Source: Rhodamnia argentea (lineage: Eukaryota; Streptophyta; Magnoliopsida; Myrtales; Myrtaceae). From it: a stretch of 64,000 bases of DNA. This document shows, in pieces, positions 25,269 through 36,763 of the stretch (positions within the stretch are counted from its first letter, which is position 1; each line of letters opens with the position of its first letter). A program made the translations under genes and the position numbers. The notes beneath the pieces were generated by a model that was not told the DNA's origin, did no database searches, and saw only the letters and a program-made list of their open reading frames with translations. The DNA is taken from NCBI RefSeq assembly GCF_020921035.1, contig NC_063153.1:10292001-10356000 (forward strand), given 5' to 3'.

Positions 25269-25861
25269 GGGATAATTGCGAGTTTAGTCTTATATCTATT
25301 GTATGGATTCCAATTCAGTTTTAAAAGAAAAGTTATCGAAAAATTTCCGAGCCTGTTGAAACTGGTCTAGTTTTTTTTTTAAATTTTTTCCTTTTTATTA
25401 TTCTTTCTTCTTCTTTTTTTCTTCCCTCTTCTTCTCCTTCTTGTGGTTGACGACCCGCTAGAGGCGACGATTGGGCAAAGCTTACCTCACCGTGGTCGCG
25501 CGAGGCCGAGCCTCGCTAGCCCGGATCTAGCGACCTCAAGGCGAGGGCGAGTTCGCCTGAACTTGCCCTCGCTGGCCGTCACCTCTTGCTAATTGCCTGC
25601 CAAAGGAAGAAGAAGATTGAAGGTAAAAAAGAAAGAAAAAGAAAAGGAAAAAATAAAGAAAAAGAAAATTAAAATTCAAAAAAACTCAAATTTTTTTTAA
25701 AATATTATGTCTATGGACAGCCGGCGTCGATCGGCCAAAATGGTCAAATAGACTAAATTGACACAATTGCAAAAGGTTTAGGACTGAATCGGCCAAAAAA
25801 AAAATTTAGGATTGAGTTGGCACAATTGCAATAGGCTTAGAACTTTTGGAATAATTTTCTT
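25269..25861. mobile_element. Family A inverted-repeat element
   Basis: The left arm has GGGATAATTGCGAGTTTAGT, TATCTATTGTATGG and CAATTCAGTTTTAAAAG. The inverted right arm has AGGACTGAATCGGCC, CACAATTGCAATAGGCTTAG, AACTTTTGGAATAATTTTC. The centre is T/C-rich, then a GC-rich core (25440-25600) with repeated CTCGC/GCGAG words, then A/G-rich. No matching target duplication was identified. Confidence 0.7.
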
Positions 25862-26597
25862 AGTTTTAAAATTTTCAATTTTTTTCAATTTAACTGTAAA
25901 TAATTACTTGAAATTATAATACGGTCATTCGTGTTAATTAACGTTGAAGATTGCTGAAGCGGCGTCCACTCATTGCCGATTGTCCTATATGGTACGCTAA
26001 CATAGAGAATTCATGGATCGCCACGCTAGCAACATGTGAAGCATTCGTTCAGTAATGAATTGATAGTTTTCCTCCATTAGGCTCATTTTAGTTAGGAAAA
26101 TGCTTATCCGACAATACCGTCAGAGATCGTATAATCTCAACCGTAGACTCACACATTATCACCGCGTGTTTTGCATAACGCACTCATTGAATAAGAGATC
26201 GTGTAATCAGAAACAATCGACACTACTATCAGACTGTCAGACTAATGCCTTCATTTTAATTATGTATGTTAAGCATCTCACTAGGGATCCTTGTTTCATA
26301 TAAATCTCATAGACATGAAAATATGTATTGTTTAGATTGTGATGATATCCATGCAAATTATTTCAAAATCATACAGGATTTTGGTTTTTGGATTAACTGC
26401 AGATGTGCCATCAAGATAAGATCACCTCTGAGAAGCAACGTTAATACAGTTGCTCGACAACTCTATAAATAAAAAAAAGACAAATAAATCGAAGGAAATC
26501 CCTCAAGAAAGCATCATAAAAGCGAGTAATATTACAAAACATCCATGAGAAATGAGATGCAACGCATAAATTCACCTCCACCATGTCCTTTCAACAC
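25862..26597. other. Spacer before the WD40 gene's 3' end
   Basis: Nothing recognisable as a gene. The last part is presumably the 3' UTR of the minus-strand WD40 gene. Confidence 0.4.
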
Positions 26598-27989
26598 CTA
26601 CTGAGAGAAGCTGCTTTGCCTCCTCTTCTCTACCCATGAAGGAGACAAGACAGGGCTCATCTCATACAATTCCCTCTCTCTTATCCTTAAATTACTGTTT
26701 CTGTTACCATTAGTATTACTACCGTGCTCAGAATTGTTATCGTCATCCAAATAAGCCTTATTTATCTCCTCAGGAAGTACCTTAACTCTCCAAACCTTAA
26801 AACTCTTGTCCAAGCTTGCACTGTACACCAAGTAGCCCTTCACATTAACCTTGTCCATCTCCAGGCAAGCAGCCAGGCACTTCACTGGCCCTCCACACCC
26901 ATCAATCACAGCAAGACACTCGTGGAAGCAACTCCCTTCCTCCCTCCTCCAAAGCCTAATCGTTGCGTCCGCCGAGCCGCTGAATATGAGCCGTTGGACC
27001 GACGTCAAGCAAAGGATGGCGAAGCGGTGGCCTTGCAAGAAACCTCCATGGTTAAACCGATAAGACATCCACTCCTTTTCCCAGAAGTTTATGACCCCGT
27101 CCGAAGAACCTGAATAGAGGACGCCGGCGTCTGAACATGAACTCAGGGCTAGCGCATTGACCGGAGATGGTTGGAACCTCAGGGTCAAGGTTAGGGTGTG
27201 ATAGCTTTCTTTGTAGACCCTCCTCCATATCTTTATTGACCCGTCGGAGGAGCAAGTGAACACGCACCCATCATCTTGGTTTGCCACCACGGCGTTCACG
27301 TGGTCGTCGTGCGCCACGAATGAGTCGATGCATCGGTTATCGGAAACTCGCCAAACCTTGACAGTCTTGTCATATGAACCGGTGTACAATAGCCCGTCCT
27401 CACAGTAATAAGCCATGCAAGAGATACAATCCTTGTGTTGTTGGTTGGGATTATTTGCCCTAGAGAACCATGGAAATGAGCTTCTTCTCTTGGGTAGGGT
27501 TGAGACTCTTCTGGACAAGAAATCATCCGAAGCGCTGATGTTCCACGTCCTTATCTTGTGATCCTCGTGTGAGGAGAAGAGCATGTCGCCGTGGGCCAGC
27601 ATTGAGAGGACCTCGCCCGAACCCGCCTTGAGGCACCCGCGCTCTGTGCAGTCGGGCTTTCTCCATGCCCGGATCCGGCAGCTGTCGGATCCGGTGAAGA
27701 CAAGGTCCTTCGAGACGGCAACTGCATGTATCTGGCCCTCAGGCCGGTGGAGTGAGGCGATGCAGGTGTAGAGGAGGGAAGGAGACGGCGTTCGGAGAGG
27801 AGAGAGCGTCCACGGTGATCCCAGGGTCGTTGGAGGCGGGATTATCAGGTTGTTCATGCTCGCCATGGTTGTGCACGTGTATGAAGGTCTTGAAGGGCTA
27901 AAGTGGAGAGAAGTGTGTGTCCTTGCCATCCTCTCTCCATCATCATCGTCCGAGAAGCTAGGGACGCTTCTCCTTCGATTCGGTTCCAT
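26598..27989 (-). CDS. JGB: WD40-repeat protein, JINGUBANG type
   Basis: A single uninterrupted frame of 463 residues. After a Ser/Pro-rich N-terminal tail with an acidic SDDDDGER patch come seven WD40 blades, recognised by ends such as GSDSCRIRAWRK, SSHEDHKIRTWNI, TGSYDKTVKVWRV, TCSSDGSIKIWRR, SGSSDGVINFWEK, SGSADATIRLWRR and SASLDKSFKVWRV, so one beta-propeller. The motif LYTCIASLHRPEGQIHAVAV at the propeller start is typical of this plant family. In Arabidopsis, JINGUBANG restrains pollen germination and binds the transcription factor TCP4 in jasmonate control; whether this copy does the same is inference. The intronless structure agrees with the family. The ATG at 27989 is the first after a TATA-like site at 28038-28045. 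Confidence 0.93.
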   Translation of the reverse strand: MEPNRRRSVPSFSDDDDGERMARTHTSLHFSPSRPSYTCTTMASMNNLIIPPPTTLGSPWTLSPLRTPSPSLLYTCIASLHRPEGQIHAVAVSKDLVFTGSDSCRIRAWRKPDCTERGCLKAGSGEVLSMLAHGDMLFSSHEDHKIRTWNISASDDFLSRRVSTLPKRRSSFPWFSRANNPNQQHKDCISCMAYYCEDGLLYTGSYDKTVKVWRVSDNRCIDSFVAHDDHVNAVVANQDDGCVFTCSSDGSIKIWRRVYKESYHTLTLTLRFQPSPVNALALSSCSDAGVLYSGSSDGVINFWEKEWMSYRFNHGGFLQGHRFAILCLTSVQRLIFSGSADATIRLWRREEGSCFHECLAVIDGCGGPVKCLAACLEMDKVNVKGYLVYSASLDKSFKVWRVKVLPEEINKAYLDDDNNSEHGSNTNGNRNSNLRIRERELYEMSPVLSPSWVEKRRQSSFSQ

Positions 27990-28037
27990 TGGGGAGAGAA
28001 GAGAGAGGAGCTCTAAGGGAAGATAAGCGATTGGGCT

Positions 28038-28045
28038 CTTATATG
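28038..28045 (-). promoter_or_regulatory. TATA-like box of the JINGUBANG-type gene
   Basis: On the minus strand CATATAAG followed by AGCCC lies about 50 bases before the ATG at 27989. This would give a short leader. Only sequence and position support it. Confidence 0.4.
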
Positions 28046-28328
28046 TATTAAAATGTTCTTTTATGGCAGAACTTTATGTATAAACCAGCATTAAGAAACA
28101 TTAATAGCAACAAGCGATGCTAGTTAGGATGGTGATAAGTTATGTGTGAATTGAAAACATTAATTCTTGCTCAATAAACCCATTTCTCGACATTCTGCGA
28201 TCACTTTCTTCGATGGGAAAGGACACAGGGGTCCCCTGCGTGCCAACTGTTCTGCACTCCTTTTGGTGTAGCTTTACATGGGCCGTGAGTGGAAATCTAG
28301 TTTTCGTTTTTTCTTTTTTTCAACTAAA

Positions 28329-29038
28329 GCTCCCTTTGTTTAGTGAAAAATGATGTGTTTTTGAAAAATATTTTTTTAGAAAATCATCTTTTAGGATAAT
28401 GAGAATATTTTCTGACCTTCGGCTAAAATCTGAAAATGAACTGGAAAATATATTTTATCGTTAGGTACGAAAAATCGTTCCTCCGTTCACTCATTTTAAC
28501 AATTTTGTTATTTTTGTTTGTATTTAATTTTTATTTTTTTAAATAGAGTGTTTATTTTCTCCTTTTCTTTTTATTTTGTTTTTTTTTTCCCTTCTTTTTC
28601 GGCCGGCCGTAGATGAGGCTCACCTTACTTGAGGCTTGTCGGCCTGTGTGAGCTCGAGCACGCCGGGTCTAGTGAGCCTCGAGCTCATCGGCCTGTGCGA
28701 GCCCGAGCTTATCGATCTCGGGTGCAGACCATTGCCGTGGCTGGCACTCGGCCGAGAAGAAGGAAAAACTAAAAATAAAAAAATAAAAGAAAAAATAAAT
28801 AAAAATAAAAATGATAAAATAAAATAAAATAAAATAGAAGAGGAGAATGTGAGTGAGTGGACCAAGGGAAATATTTTCCCTACTTTGGAAAGTGTTCTTT
28901 TCATGGGTGGAATTCAATGATGTCAAAAGTAGGGAAAATATTTTCCTCCATCTATTCATTCATTTTCCGTGAACCGAAAGTCGGAAAATCCAAAATTCAT
29001 TTTCTTGGAAGTCATTTTCTGCGAAACCAACGGAGCCT
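28329..29038. mobile_element. Long MITE family D element with family A-like centre
   Basis: The left end is GCTCCCTTTGTTTAGTGAAA and the right end inverted is TTTTCTGCGAAACCAACGGA followed by GCC. Arms share GAAAATATTTT blocks and TTCCGTGAACC-type words. The core is a T-rich tract, a GC-rich segment (28600-28760) and an A-rich tract. The overlapping frames at 28620-28959 are translations of that core. Confidence 0.6.
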
Positions 29039-30211
29039 GAAGAAACAATAAACATTTCTTCAATGTCTATCAGCAAAGTTGATTTTGTGTTGGAGACATC
29101 AATGTATCGAACCGGGGTTGTGCATAAAGAATCGATACACTTTGGAAAACCATTTTCTTGCTCTACACAGACATTTCTTGAAACTGACACGTGACAACTA
29201 GCGTTTACTAATCCCCTAGGTCTGATTTTTTTTTTTATAGAAAAAAATGACGCAGATATTCACTTTCTTTCTGGAAAAAGGAAAAAAAAAAAGAAGGCAT
29301 CAATACATTTTGGAGAGGTGGGTCTAGTAGATAGGTGTTTAATGAAAGAACTTTAGTAGCGCAGCTACTTTAAATTGTGATCGAAGAATGAATTCACTCC
29401 AAAATGGTACATTTTGGGTGAGGAATGTAATGTTTGATAAATGTCACTTTTCACAGTAGATATCTGCACAAGCCCTGGCTTTATTGCAAGGGCTGCTCGG
29501 TTGGTAGGGCTTTTCGGCCACTCATTTAGTGGTTTGAGAAAAAGCTTCTTCAATCTTTAGTCCAATTTCGCAATGTGGCCCTAAAAAGAAGGTACACGAT
29601 CTTAACTGCAGGAAGCCCGCTGGGTCTTTTCCTTATCCGTGGAAATTAAACGAATACATGTCGCATGTCATCATATTTTGTGACGCTATGTTAGGCAGAG
29701 TTAAGCACGCTACGTAAAAAAAAGTTTTTTGTTTTTTTAAAGAATCTGGTGCTAGTTTGATTATTTCTATATAATTTACTTAAGAATGAAATAATTTTGA
29801 AAAAAATTATTTGAAGAATGTTCGCTTATATTCTTACATAAATGAAGGAACAACAAAATATTTTATCATTCGCCAAAATATTTAGAAATAAATTATTAAT
29901 GGTAATGAGGGCATCTTTCATCAACTAATTGTTTCAAGCGATACAAGCGATCATTTGAAGAAAATATTTTTCGAATAATTTATTTTTCGTGAAATATATG
30001 GAGTCTTAAACTACTCAATCAGTTTTAATTAATAAGGCGATCAAAAGTACTTGACAATCTTTTTGATTCTGGTTACTATATGGCCCATAGAGATTTGAGA
30101 AAATCATTTATGGCTTTCGAATGTCCACATCGGATAAAAAAGTTGGTTGGGAATGAGTTGCCTTCGATAGGGGTATTTAATATAGCAACGAAGGGCGATC
30201 TGAAAGATGGA
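29039..30211. other. AT-rich spacer with one eroded MITE
   Basis: No gene is recognised. About 29700-30005 resembles family D (TTTATTTTTCGTGAAATATA at the right, GAATGAAATAATTTTGAAAA inside) but the left end is unclear. Confidence 0.35.
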
Positions 30212-31255
30212 TATTAAAAGTGTCAAACTTTATGTACGACGCTTGTCAAATTTTTTTAATTATTTAAATGCCAAATTTTTTGAAGAATTATTTGAGTGCC
30301 AACTCCCTTGAGTTTTGCCGGAAATCTTACGTGACAATTTTTTATATTAATAATCTAATCATGCATGGCTCGCCGAAAAATCTTAGTAAGCAATAAAAAA
30401 AGCTAAAAAACTAAAAAAAAGTTTTAAAAAAGGAAAAGTAGTGGATTCCAATTATGAAGGCTTGCCCAGCCCTCGCCGCCGCTGCCCTGCCATTGCAAAC
30501 AATGACCGGCGAGGGCGTGGGATGGCCAGCGATCCTCGTTGACTACAAATGAGGCTGCCAATCGTTGCTCGATCTGGGGAGGGCCCGACGACCCACACAG
30601 CCATCCCCTATCTCCGCTTTGCTTCTTCTCATCTCTACTTTGCTTCTTGCCCACCCTTTTTTAGCTTTCCATTTGTTCAGCTCGGGTACCAAGTTTTCGA
30701 CGAAATGCCTAAACCATGCTCTCCTTCAATTCGGCTTCCACCCGCTTTGTCATCTTGCGCTAGTGCCTAGGCCACCATAAACTTCGTCATCTTGCACTAG
30801 TGGCAGCCCTTGACTAGACTAGGGCAAGAACCACGACCTTCGCTAGCAGTCGATGGGGTCTCTGGCCATTGGCAGACGCTCGGTGATCCGCATCGATTAG
30901 CCGCTACCCATTGGCAATCGTTGTCGGCGATGGTGGGGCGGCGGCAGCTAGGGTTTGCACAGCTCTCACCACTGCAAACCCCCCCTTCCCCCCTTTTTAT
31001 AATTCTTTTTTTATTTTTTAGCTTATTTTTAAGTTTGATACTGATTTTTTAAAAAAAATTTTCCATGTGGATTGAAATTTTTTTATGTGGACTTATTTTT
31101 AATTATAAATGACATGTCAATAAAGTAATTGAATTATAAATGCCACATATATTTTTTGGCTGAAATCTCTCGTCGTTGGCATTTAAGTAATCGTTTTTCC
31201 TCCGATTTGACAATTAATTGAGTTGGCGAAAACTTGGCACTTTTTGTGTCCTTCC
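30212..31255. mobile_element. Long family B inverted-repeat element
   Basis: The left arm is AAAAGTGTCAAACTTTATGT then ACGACGCTTGTCAAATT. The inverted right arm has ATTTAAGTAATCG, GGCGAAAACTTGGCACTTTT and TGTCCTTCCCTAATATCC. Arm order matches the family B elements at 8620 and 56420. The centre (30450-30970) is GC-rich and yields spurious frames on both strands. Confidence 0.55.
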
Positions 31256-31391
31256 CTAATATCCAAGATATCACTTGCACACAATGTTAGACAGGAAAAA
31301 TGGATCTCCTGCAGCACATATTATTTGAGGTAAGCATCAGTTGCTATATATTTTACACACATTGTGAGAATATTCATTGTTAGTTGAGTAT

Positions 31392-31990
31392 AGGATAATA
31401 TTAAAAAAACCTAAACCTATTCCATTATGTCAATTCAGATTTAAATCTTTCAATTGTCCAAATTTAGTCCTAAAATTTTTCACGTTTGGCCAATTGAGTC
31501 CATTCGGGTAATTTTGATTAAAGGTTGTTGAAGTGGACACTAGCATCCTACGTGGCATGAGTATTTATAAATAAATTTTTGAACTGAGGCTAGCAAGGGT
31601 TGTTGGTCGACCCTCGCCGATGACCTATCAATCACAGCAAGGGTGTGTAGCCTTGAGCGAGGCTGCCACACAACGGGTAGGTGAGGGCATTGCGGCCTTC
31701 GGTTGTGGCCGATGAGGGTTGGCTGTTGACCCTTGCCGGCTACAATAAAAAAAAAAAGTAAAGATAAGAAAAAAATTACGAAAATTATAAATTTTAAACA
31801 TTACAATATCCACGTTAGCGCCGACGTGCCACGTAAAACGGCTAGCATTTGCTTCAGCGATTTTCAGTCAAAATTGGATGAATAGACTTAATTGGTAAAA
31901 TATGAAAATGTTTAGGACTAAATTGACACATTAAAAATGTTTATGACTGAATTGACACAAATTTTGGATTTTTATGTTAATTTAATAAGT
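31392..31990. mobile_element. Family A inverted-repeat element
   Basis: The left arm has AAACCTAAACCTATTCC, ATTCAGATTTAAATC and ATTTAGTCCTAAAATTTT. The inverted right arm has GTTTAGGACTAAATTG and GTTTATGACTGAATTGACAC. The GC-rich core at 31580-31740 has CGACCCTCGCC and GAGGGTTGG-type inverted words. It is more eroded at its ends than the copy at 32911. Confidence 0.65.
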
Positions 31991-32910
31991 TCCTTGTTAT
32001 TTAGAGCTTAGTATATTGAGAACGGAAAAGATCATTCGCGACCTGAATCTGGGTTTTAGCTACTATGCTCTTGAGATAGATTCATACCCTGGACGGTACG
32101 GACAACGCTTTTAACGAGTGCTATGCAGTTGGTGCTCTTGATGTAGTCAACACCATATAAAGACGACCTTAGTGAGATGAGACTATATGAAAATTTCAAT
32201 TGCTCGTGGCAGTGATAGAAGTAAGCTTTTTAAACTATATGAAAATTTCGACCCCCCAAAAAAAAAAAAAAAACTACATGAAAATGAAATAGATTACCTC
32301 GGGCATTATCATAAAGGTAATATTAGTTGAATGGCGCATTATTATTACCATCGTGTTGAATGTCTCCCAAAGTTAATCCCTATTGATACGAAATCCGACC
32401 CCTATGTTAATCGCAAGGACACCCGACCCCGTATTAGGAAAGTCCGATTTGAACTCTTGCCAATAGGATCGCCGGTGATGTACAAAAAGGGAATTAATTC
32501 CCCATAAGATTTCTTTCCCTAATTGAAGTAAAAGTCCCCATGTTGACGTCCAAGAAGTGCTCATGGTTTTTTTTTTTTTTTTGCATATAATTATCCTGTC
32601 GTTGAGTTTGACACCTAACGCATTGTGACTGCGCCTTCGATACGTGCGAACTTTGAGGGAGACACAGAGCGTGAGAAAACTCATTTCTCATGTCCGTTTG
32701 TGCTTAATCTAGGATTGAGAAATACTTGTGAGTAAGTGTGATGAGCGATTATAATCTCGTTTTTGCTAATTACAATGAAACTATTTTCTTAGGTCTCCTT
32801 CCATGGAGTAGGGACATCGCCGAATCTTGTAAATAGACCGTGTTGAGGTTTTGTTTTTGCAAATCATTTCTTGGTCAAGTGCTTCGTTTGTTCATGCTCA
32901 ATGATTGGAT
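31991..32910. other. Spacer
   Basis: No gene is recognised. There are T and A tracts near 32260 and 32570 and otherwise unassigned sequence. Confidence 0.35.
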
Positions 32911-33480
32911 GGAAAAAGTGTTAAAATAGTCCTATTACATTCGTTTGTTCTTGTAAATAGACCTATTACATTGTTGCTAATTCAATCCCAAATCTTTTAT
33001 TGGTGTCGATTCTATCCTAAATATTTTGCATTGGTGTCAATTCAGTCCTATACTTTTTGTATTTCTATTAAATGAGTAAATCCAGCCAATTTTGATCGAA
33101 AATTCGATAACATGGATGTCCGTTTTCATGTGTGGTACGGCTGGTGTTGATGTGGATATTTTTTGATATTTTTAGATATTTTAAATAATTTTTCAATAAA
33201 TATTTTTGTTTTTCCTTTTTTTTTTCTTTCTCAATCATTAAAAAAATTATTACAATTATTTAAAATATGAAAATATTATTAAAAAATATCCACATCATCG
33301 CCAGCCGAACCACTTAAGTTAACCGTCGTCCACGTCAGCGAATTTCCGGTTAAAATTGATTAGATTGACTCAATTAATAGAAATGCAAAAGGTTTAGAAC
33401 TAAATTGACACCAATAAAAAGGTTTAGGACTGAATTGGTATCAATGCAATAGGTTTAGGACTTTTTCGACACTTTTCCCA
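32911..33480. mobile_element. Best-preserved family A MITE, 9-bp target duplication
   Basis: The left end is GGAAAAAGTGTTAAAATAGT; the right end inverted is ACTTTTTCGACACTTTTCCC. Arms of about 250 bp pair along CAATTCAGTCCTA/TAGGACTGAATTG, CCACGTCAGCG-type and GATGTGGATATTTTT/AAAAATATCCACATC words. Flanks are TGATTGGAT (32902-32910) and GGATTGGAT (33481-33489), eight of nine bases equal. The 9-bp duplication and long inverted arms point to a Mutator-like non-autonomous element. Confidence 0.8.
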
Positions 33481-33489
33481 GGATTGGAT

Positions 33490-34140
33490 TGTAGACCTTA
33501 TTTGATCCAAGTAAATTGGCTTGAATGTTGGTCATCGTTTTTCGTAGCGACAAGCATACATGAGCACGAGAATCATTAAACATCACACACATCAGATGTA
33601 GCCACTATAAACAAAGTCAACTTTAATTATGTATGCATGTGCAAGATTATATTGCCATGTTCAATGTCTGTATTTGTAATGTGATGTCTTTAATCACGCG
33701 ATGTCCCAATGGCCTTTCATTTTCAGACGGTGACGACAACTTAAATTGTTTTGTATTGAAGCTACGACTTTGTCAGATCTTTCTCTTTTTCTAATGTGCA
33801 TGTACCGCCTATTACATCACCTAATTTAGTCTCGTCTGAAAGTTGCATTTGTTTTATCAAAGTCGGTTCTAGGCCTGGCCGTCTTGGTCCAAAATGGATC
33901 ATTAGTCCATTTGCAACTATATCTTATAAATGAATATAACGAGAAAGGGATAAACCAATCGTCTTCTCATATGCAGAAGCACAGGCCAGGAATAGTATCT
34001 AGTTGGAGGCTTTTGTGATAATGTAACATTTGTGATGTTGGTAGGGAATGAGAAATGCATAATGCAATAATCTATGAAACCATATGTGTGATTCACAAAT
34101 GTTTAATACTACATAACTTGTATCAATTAGGCAAAAGAAT
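33490..34140. other. 3' flank of the ATL gene
   Basis: No gene is recognised; AT-rich, including the presumed 3' UTR of the minus-strand ATL gene. Confidence 0.4.
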
Positions 34141-35403
34141 TTACAAAATATCTTCGATGTTGGATCTGCGAGCTTTCTCCTCCACCTCTCGCGAGTCCCT
34201 TTCTCGACCAGCAAACCATTGAACGGTCCGGCATACCATCGGCAACCAAAGCTGTCTCATTCTCTCTTCCCTTCCATTATCATTTCCCGGACCTTCTTTG
34301 TTTCTGCGCTTTGAACTGAATGCGAACCTTGAAAGGTTGACGATCTCGGACATCGATCGTTTCTCAGCAGGATTGTTCATTAGCACTAATGAATTCTCTC
34401 CAGGATTGACAAGCACATTGCTTGAACTAGCGATTGTGCCAACCTTGGACTGAAACAACCTCTTCCGCTCTATGTCCTCCTTAATCTTGGCCAAGTGCTC
34501 GTTCAATGTAAAATCACCATTGAACCTCCCGCTCCTAGATTCCGTGTCCGCGAATCTTCTGCTCGAGAAGACATTGATCAATTCAGAGTTCAAGAAGAGC
34601 AAGTCTGAAGAATTGACGTCGCTCCACCGGCTCTTAGTAACGACATCAGAGATGATGATCTTGTGCTTGAATTTGTGGAGTAGCTTCTGATCTCTCCCAC
34701 AGTTTCCACTCTCCTCATTCAAGCATTCTTCTCCGAGATTCGGCCCCTTTTCTGAATAACGGAAGCTGATTCTGTCACTATATCGGGATGAACCATGGTC
34801 GTTATCCGCTTCTCTCTGCACGATGAGCTCGAGATTTGCATCCTCTGACAAATTTGACGGAATCCACTGTGAGAATCTCAGGCTCAATGAATAAGCGAAG
34901 TTCGTGAGGTCCCTAGGATTGAACTTGTCCCGGCAGAGTGGACAGCTAGAGTGGCTCTTGAGCCACTGGTCGATGCAGTTCGAGTGGAAGGCATGCTTGC
35001 ACTGCGGCAACAGGCGTAGGGTCTCTGAGTCTTCGAACTTGTTGATGCAAACCGCACACTCTAGGCCTTCTTTCGAGCCCCTCAGCGAGGAGAACCTAAA
35101 GAGAGGGAGCGAGTCAATGACATTCTGGTCGATCCCAGAGAACCGGGGCCTCGACCTGTTGAGGCCTTGGTCGTTTCGGGTGTCAGAATATGGAGGACTG
35201 GAAGGGTTTCGGTGACAGAATTTCGCGTATGCGAGGACGAGGAATGTTAGAGATAACATCATAGCCAGTACACCAACGATGACTACCATGCTAGGATGTA
35301 CAGGATGGATCGTTTCTGGGTCAGGGCTAGAGCCTACTGGGTTTTGAGCTCTGGCAGGTTTCAACAAGAGGAAAATAACCGAAAGAGCTCCCAAGTTCTT
35401 CAT
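34141..35403 (-). CDS. ATL-family RING-H2 E3 ubiquitin ligase (ATL42/ATL13-like)
   Basis: Intronless, 420 residues. Residues 1-19 are a signal-like hydrophobic start (MKNLGALSVIFLLLKPARA), 39-62 a membrane span (MVVIVGVLAMMLSLTFLVLA core), and 89-100 the GLD-type motif, here SGIDQNVIDSLP. The RING-H2 domain has Cys116, Cys119, Cys135, His137, His140, Cys143, Cys154 and Cys157, with the ATL-typical Pro before the seventh ligand region (CPLC) and Trp147 three residues after Cys143. Such proteins sit in membranes and transfer ubiquitin from E2 enzymes to substrates. The long Ser/Arg-rich C-terminal tail with RMRQLWLPMVCRTVQWFAGR is a feature of the ATL42-like subgroup as I recall it. Substrate unknown. 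Many ATL genes are intronless and stress-induced, which fits the structure but is not shown here. Confidence 0.92.
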   Translation of the reverse strand: MKNLGALSVIFLLLKPARAQNPVGSSPDPETIHPVHPSMVVIVGVLAMMLSLTFLVLAYAKFCHRNPSSPPYSDTRNDQGLNRSRPRFSGIDQNVIDSLPLFRFSSLRGSKEGLECAVCINKFEDSETLRLLPQCKHAFHSNCIDQWLKSHSSCPLCRDKFNPRDLTNFAYSLSLRFSQWIPSNLSEDANLELIVQREADNDHGSSRYSDRISFRYSEKGPNLGEECLNEESGNCGRDQKLLHKFKHKIIISDVVTKSRWSDVNSSDLLFLNSELINVFSSRRFADTESRSGRFNGDFTLNEHLAKIKEDIERKRLFQSKVGTIASSSNVLVNPGENSLVLMNNPAEKRSMSEIVNLSRFAFSSKRRNKEGPGNDNGREERMRQLWLPMVCRTVQWFAGRERDSREVEEKARRSNIEDIL

Positions 35404-36599
35404 GGAAGATGTGTTCTTTTAAGATGTTCGTGTGTTTCAGCTTCAAAAATGTGGAACATTTCTATGAAATCTAATGAGATTCCAGTCCACGTTTAAAAGT
35501 TATTATTATATGACTCGATTTTATTAAAATTATTTATTTGTCTCATTGGTTTTGTCAGTTCATGTTGTGTCCTGTCTGTCTACCTTTTTCCATCTTTCTT
35601 TAGGTATGTAATCAAAACAGGATTTTTGGCCGATTGTAATTTTTGTCCTAAGCAGATAACCTGGAGTTCCCTAACCTCTCCAGACTCTGGCTTTCTTTGT
35701 TTTGGTTCTACCATGAGTTTAAACATTTTGTGTTTCTCAATTGATTAGTCAAATTCAATCCCCAAGACTCTTGTCGTTCAAAGATGCCCCTATAGCTCAA
35801 GCATTTAAATGGGAGGACAGCAAGAGATGATAATGCTTCAGTCCTTATCAGTGATCTAAGACATCTCTTAGGTTCTTGACAAAATTACAGCATTAAATTA
35901 ACAATAGGAAATTTAAAAAAAACAAAGAAATTAATTATTCATGTCTCTGGAAATGGATGACTGTATCTAATGGGTGCACCCTTCGTGATATCTTCAATGT
36001 ATTAAAGCAATCACATTTGATAAGGTCACGTCAAATGTATCAATTTTAAGTATTTTGAGCGGGTCTCATGTTTGATTAGTAGCTAGGCGTTTTTCCGCGT
36101 GTTGCGCGAGATTTTTAATATTTATTTGGAAAATTCAGAAATACAAACATATACATAAAGAATTCATCAAATTGGCGTAAATGAAAAGGAAATCCAAATA
36201 TCCATTATCCACTGTCTTTCTAAAAATGTACATATGTAAAACGAAAAGCCAATTCTTTGTCATCCAACAATAAACAAAAAAAATATAAACTCCTCAATAA
36301 GAGGACCACAAGGTTGATATTCAAACTCTATTACGAAGAAGACAACTCAATACTTGGCAAAACTTTGAATGAAGAATAGTAACGGTTATTTTGACCCAAA
36401 AAAAAAAGAAAATAGTAAGGATTATACCCGTCTGTACTACGCTAGTATGTATACATCCTCGTTCTAGATTTGACAATACTTTCAACAATTGAAAGAAAAT
36501 TAACTTCCAAGTCCCTATAGCATATGATATATCTCTAAATGGTTAGATTGACTCGAAAGATAAACTGTCTATTCAAATGCCTAGATAATTGTAATGAAT
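35404..36599. other. Upstream region of the ATL gene and spacer
   Basis: This is the presumed ATL promoter; a TATA-like CATATAATAATAA lies near 35500 on the minus strand. Beyond it are AT-rich sequences and a CCGCGTGTTGCGCGAG segment at about 36092. No coding region is recognised. Confidence 0.4.
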
Positions 36600-36763
36600 C
36601 ACTGAAACATATACCTTGCGGTTGGCTCGTCTATTGGGCTTTTGACATATGGTTAACAAAATCCATTTTGTCATTTTACCCTTGTTATATCAAACATCAT
36701 TTGCTGGAGGATATATACACACGCGCATAGCCACCTTTGTTGCAATATCAAGGTGATACGGTG
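36600..36763. repeat. Segmental duplication copy A, left part
   Basis: This matches 54690-55150 (words GGTTGGCTCGTCTATT / AGTTGGCTCGTCTATT, GTTAACAAAATCCAT, TGTCATT, GCAATATCAA, GGTGATACGGTG). Copy A continues at 41304 after the nested insertion. Copy B carries an extra MITE at 54756-55021. Confidence 0.8.

Noticed and set aside
30424..31052. Several frames on both strands in GC-rich sequence
   Set aside because: They are the GC-rich core of a family B inverted-repeat element.
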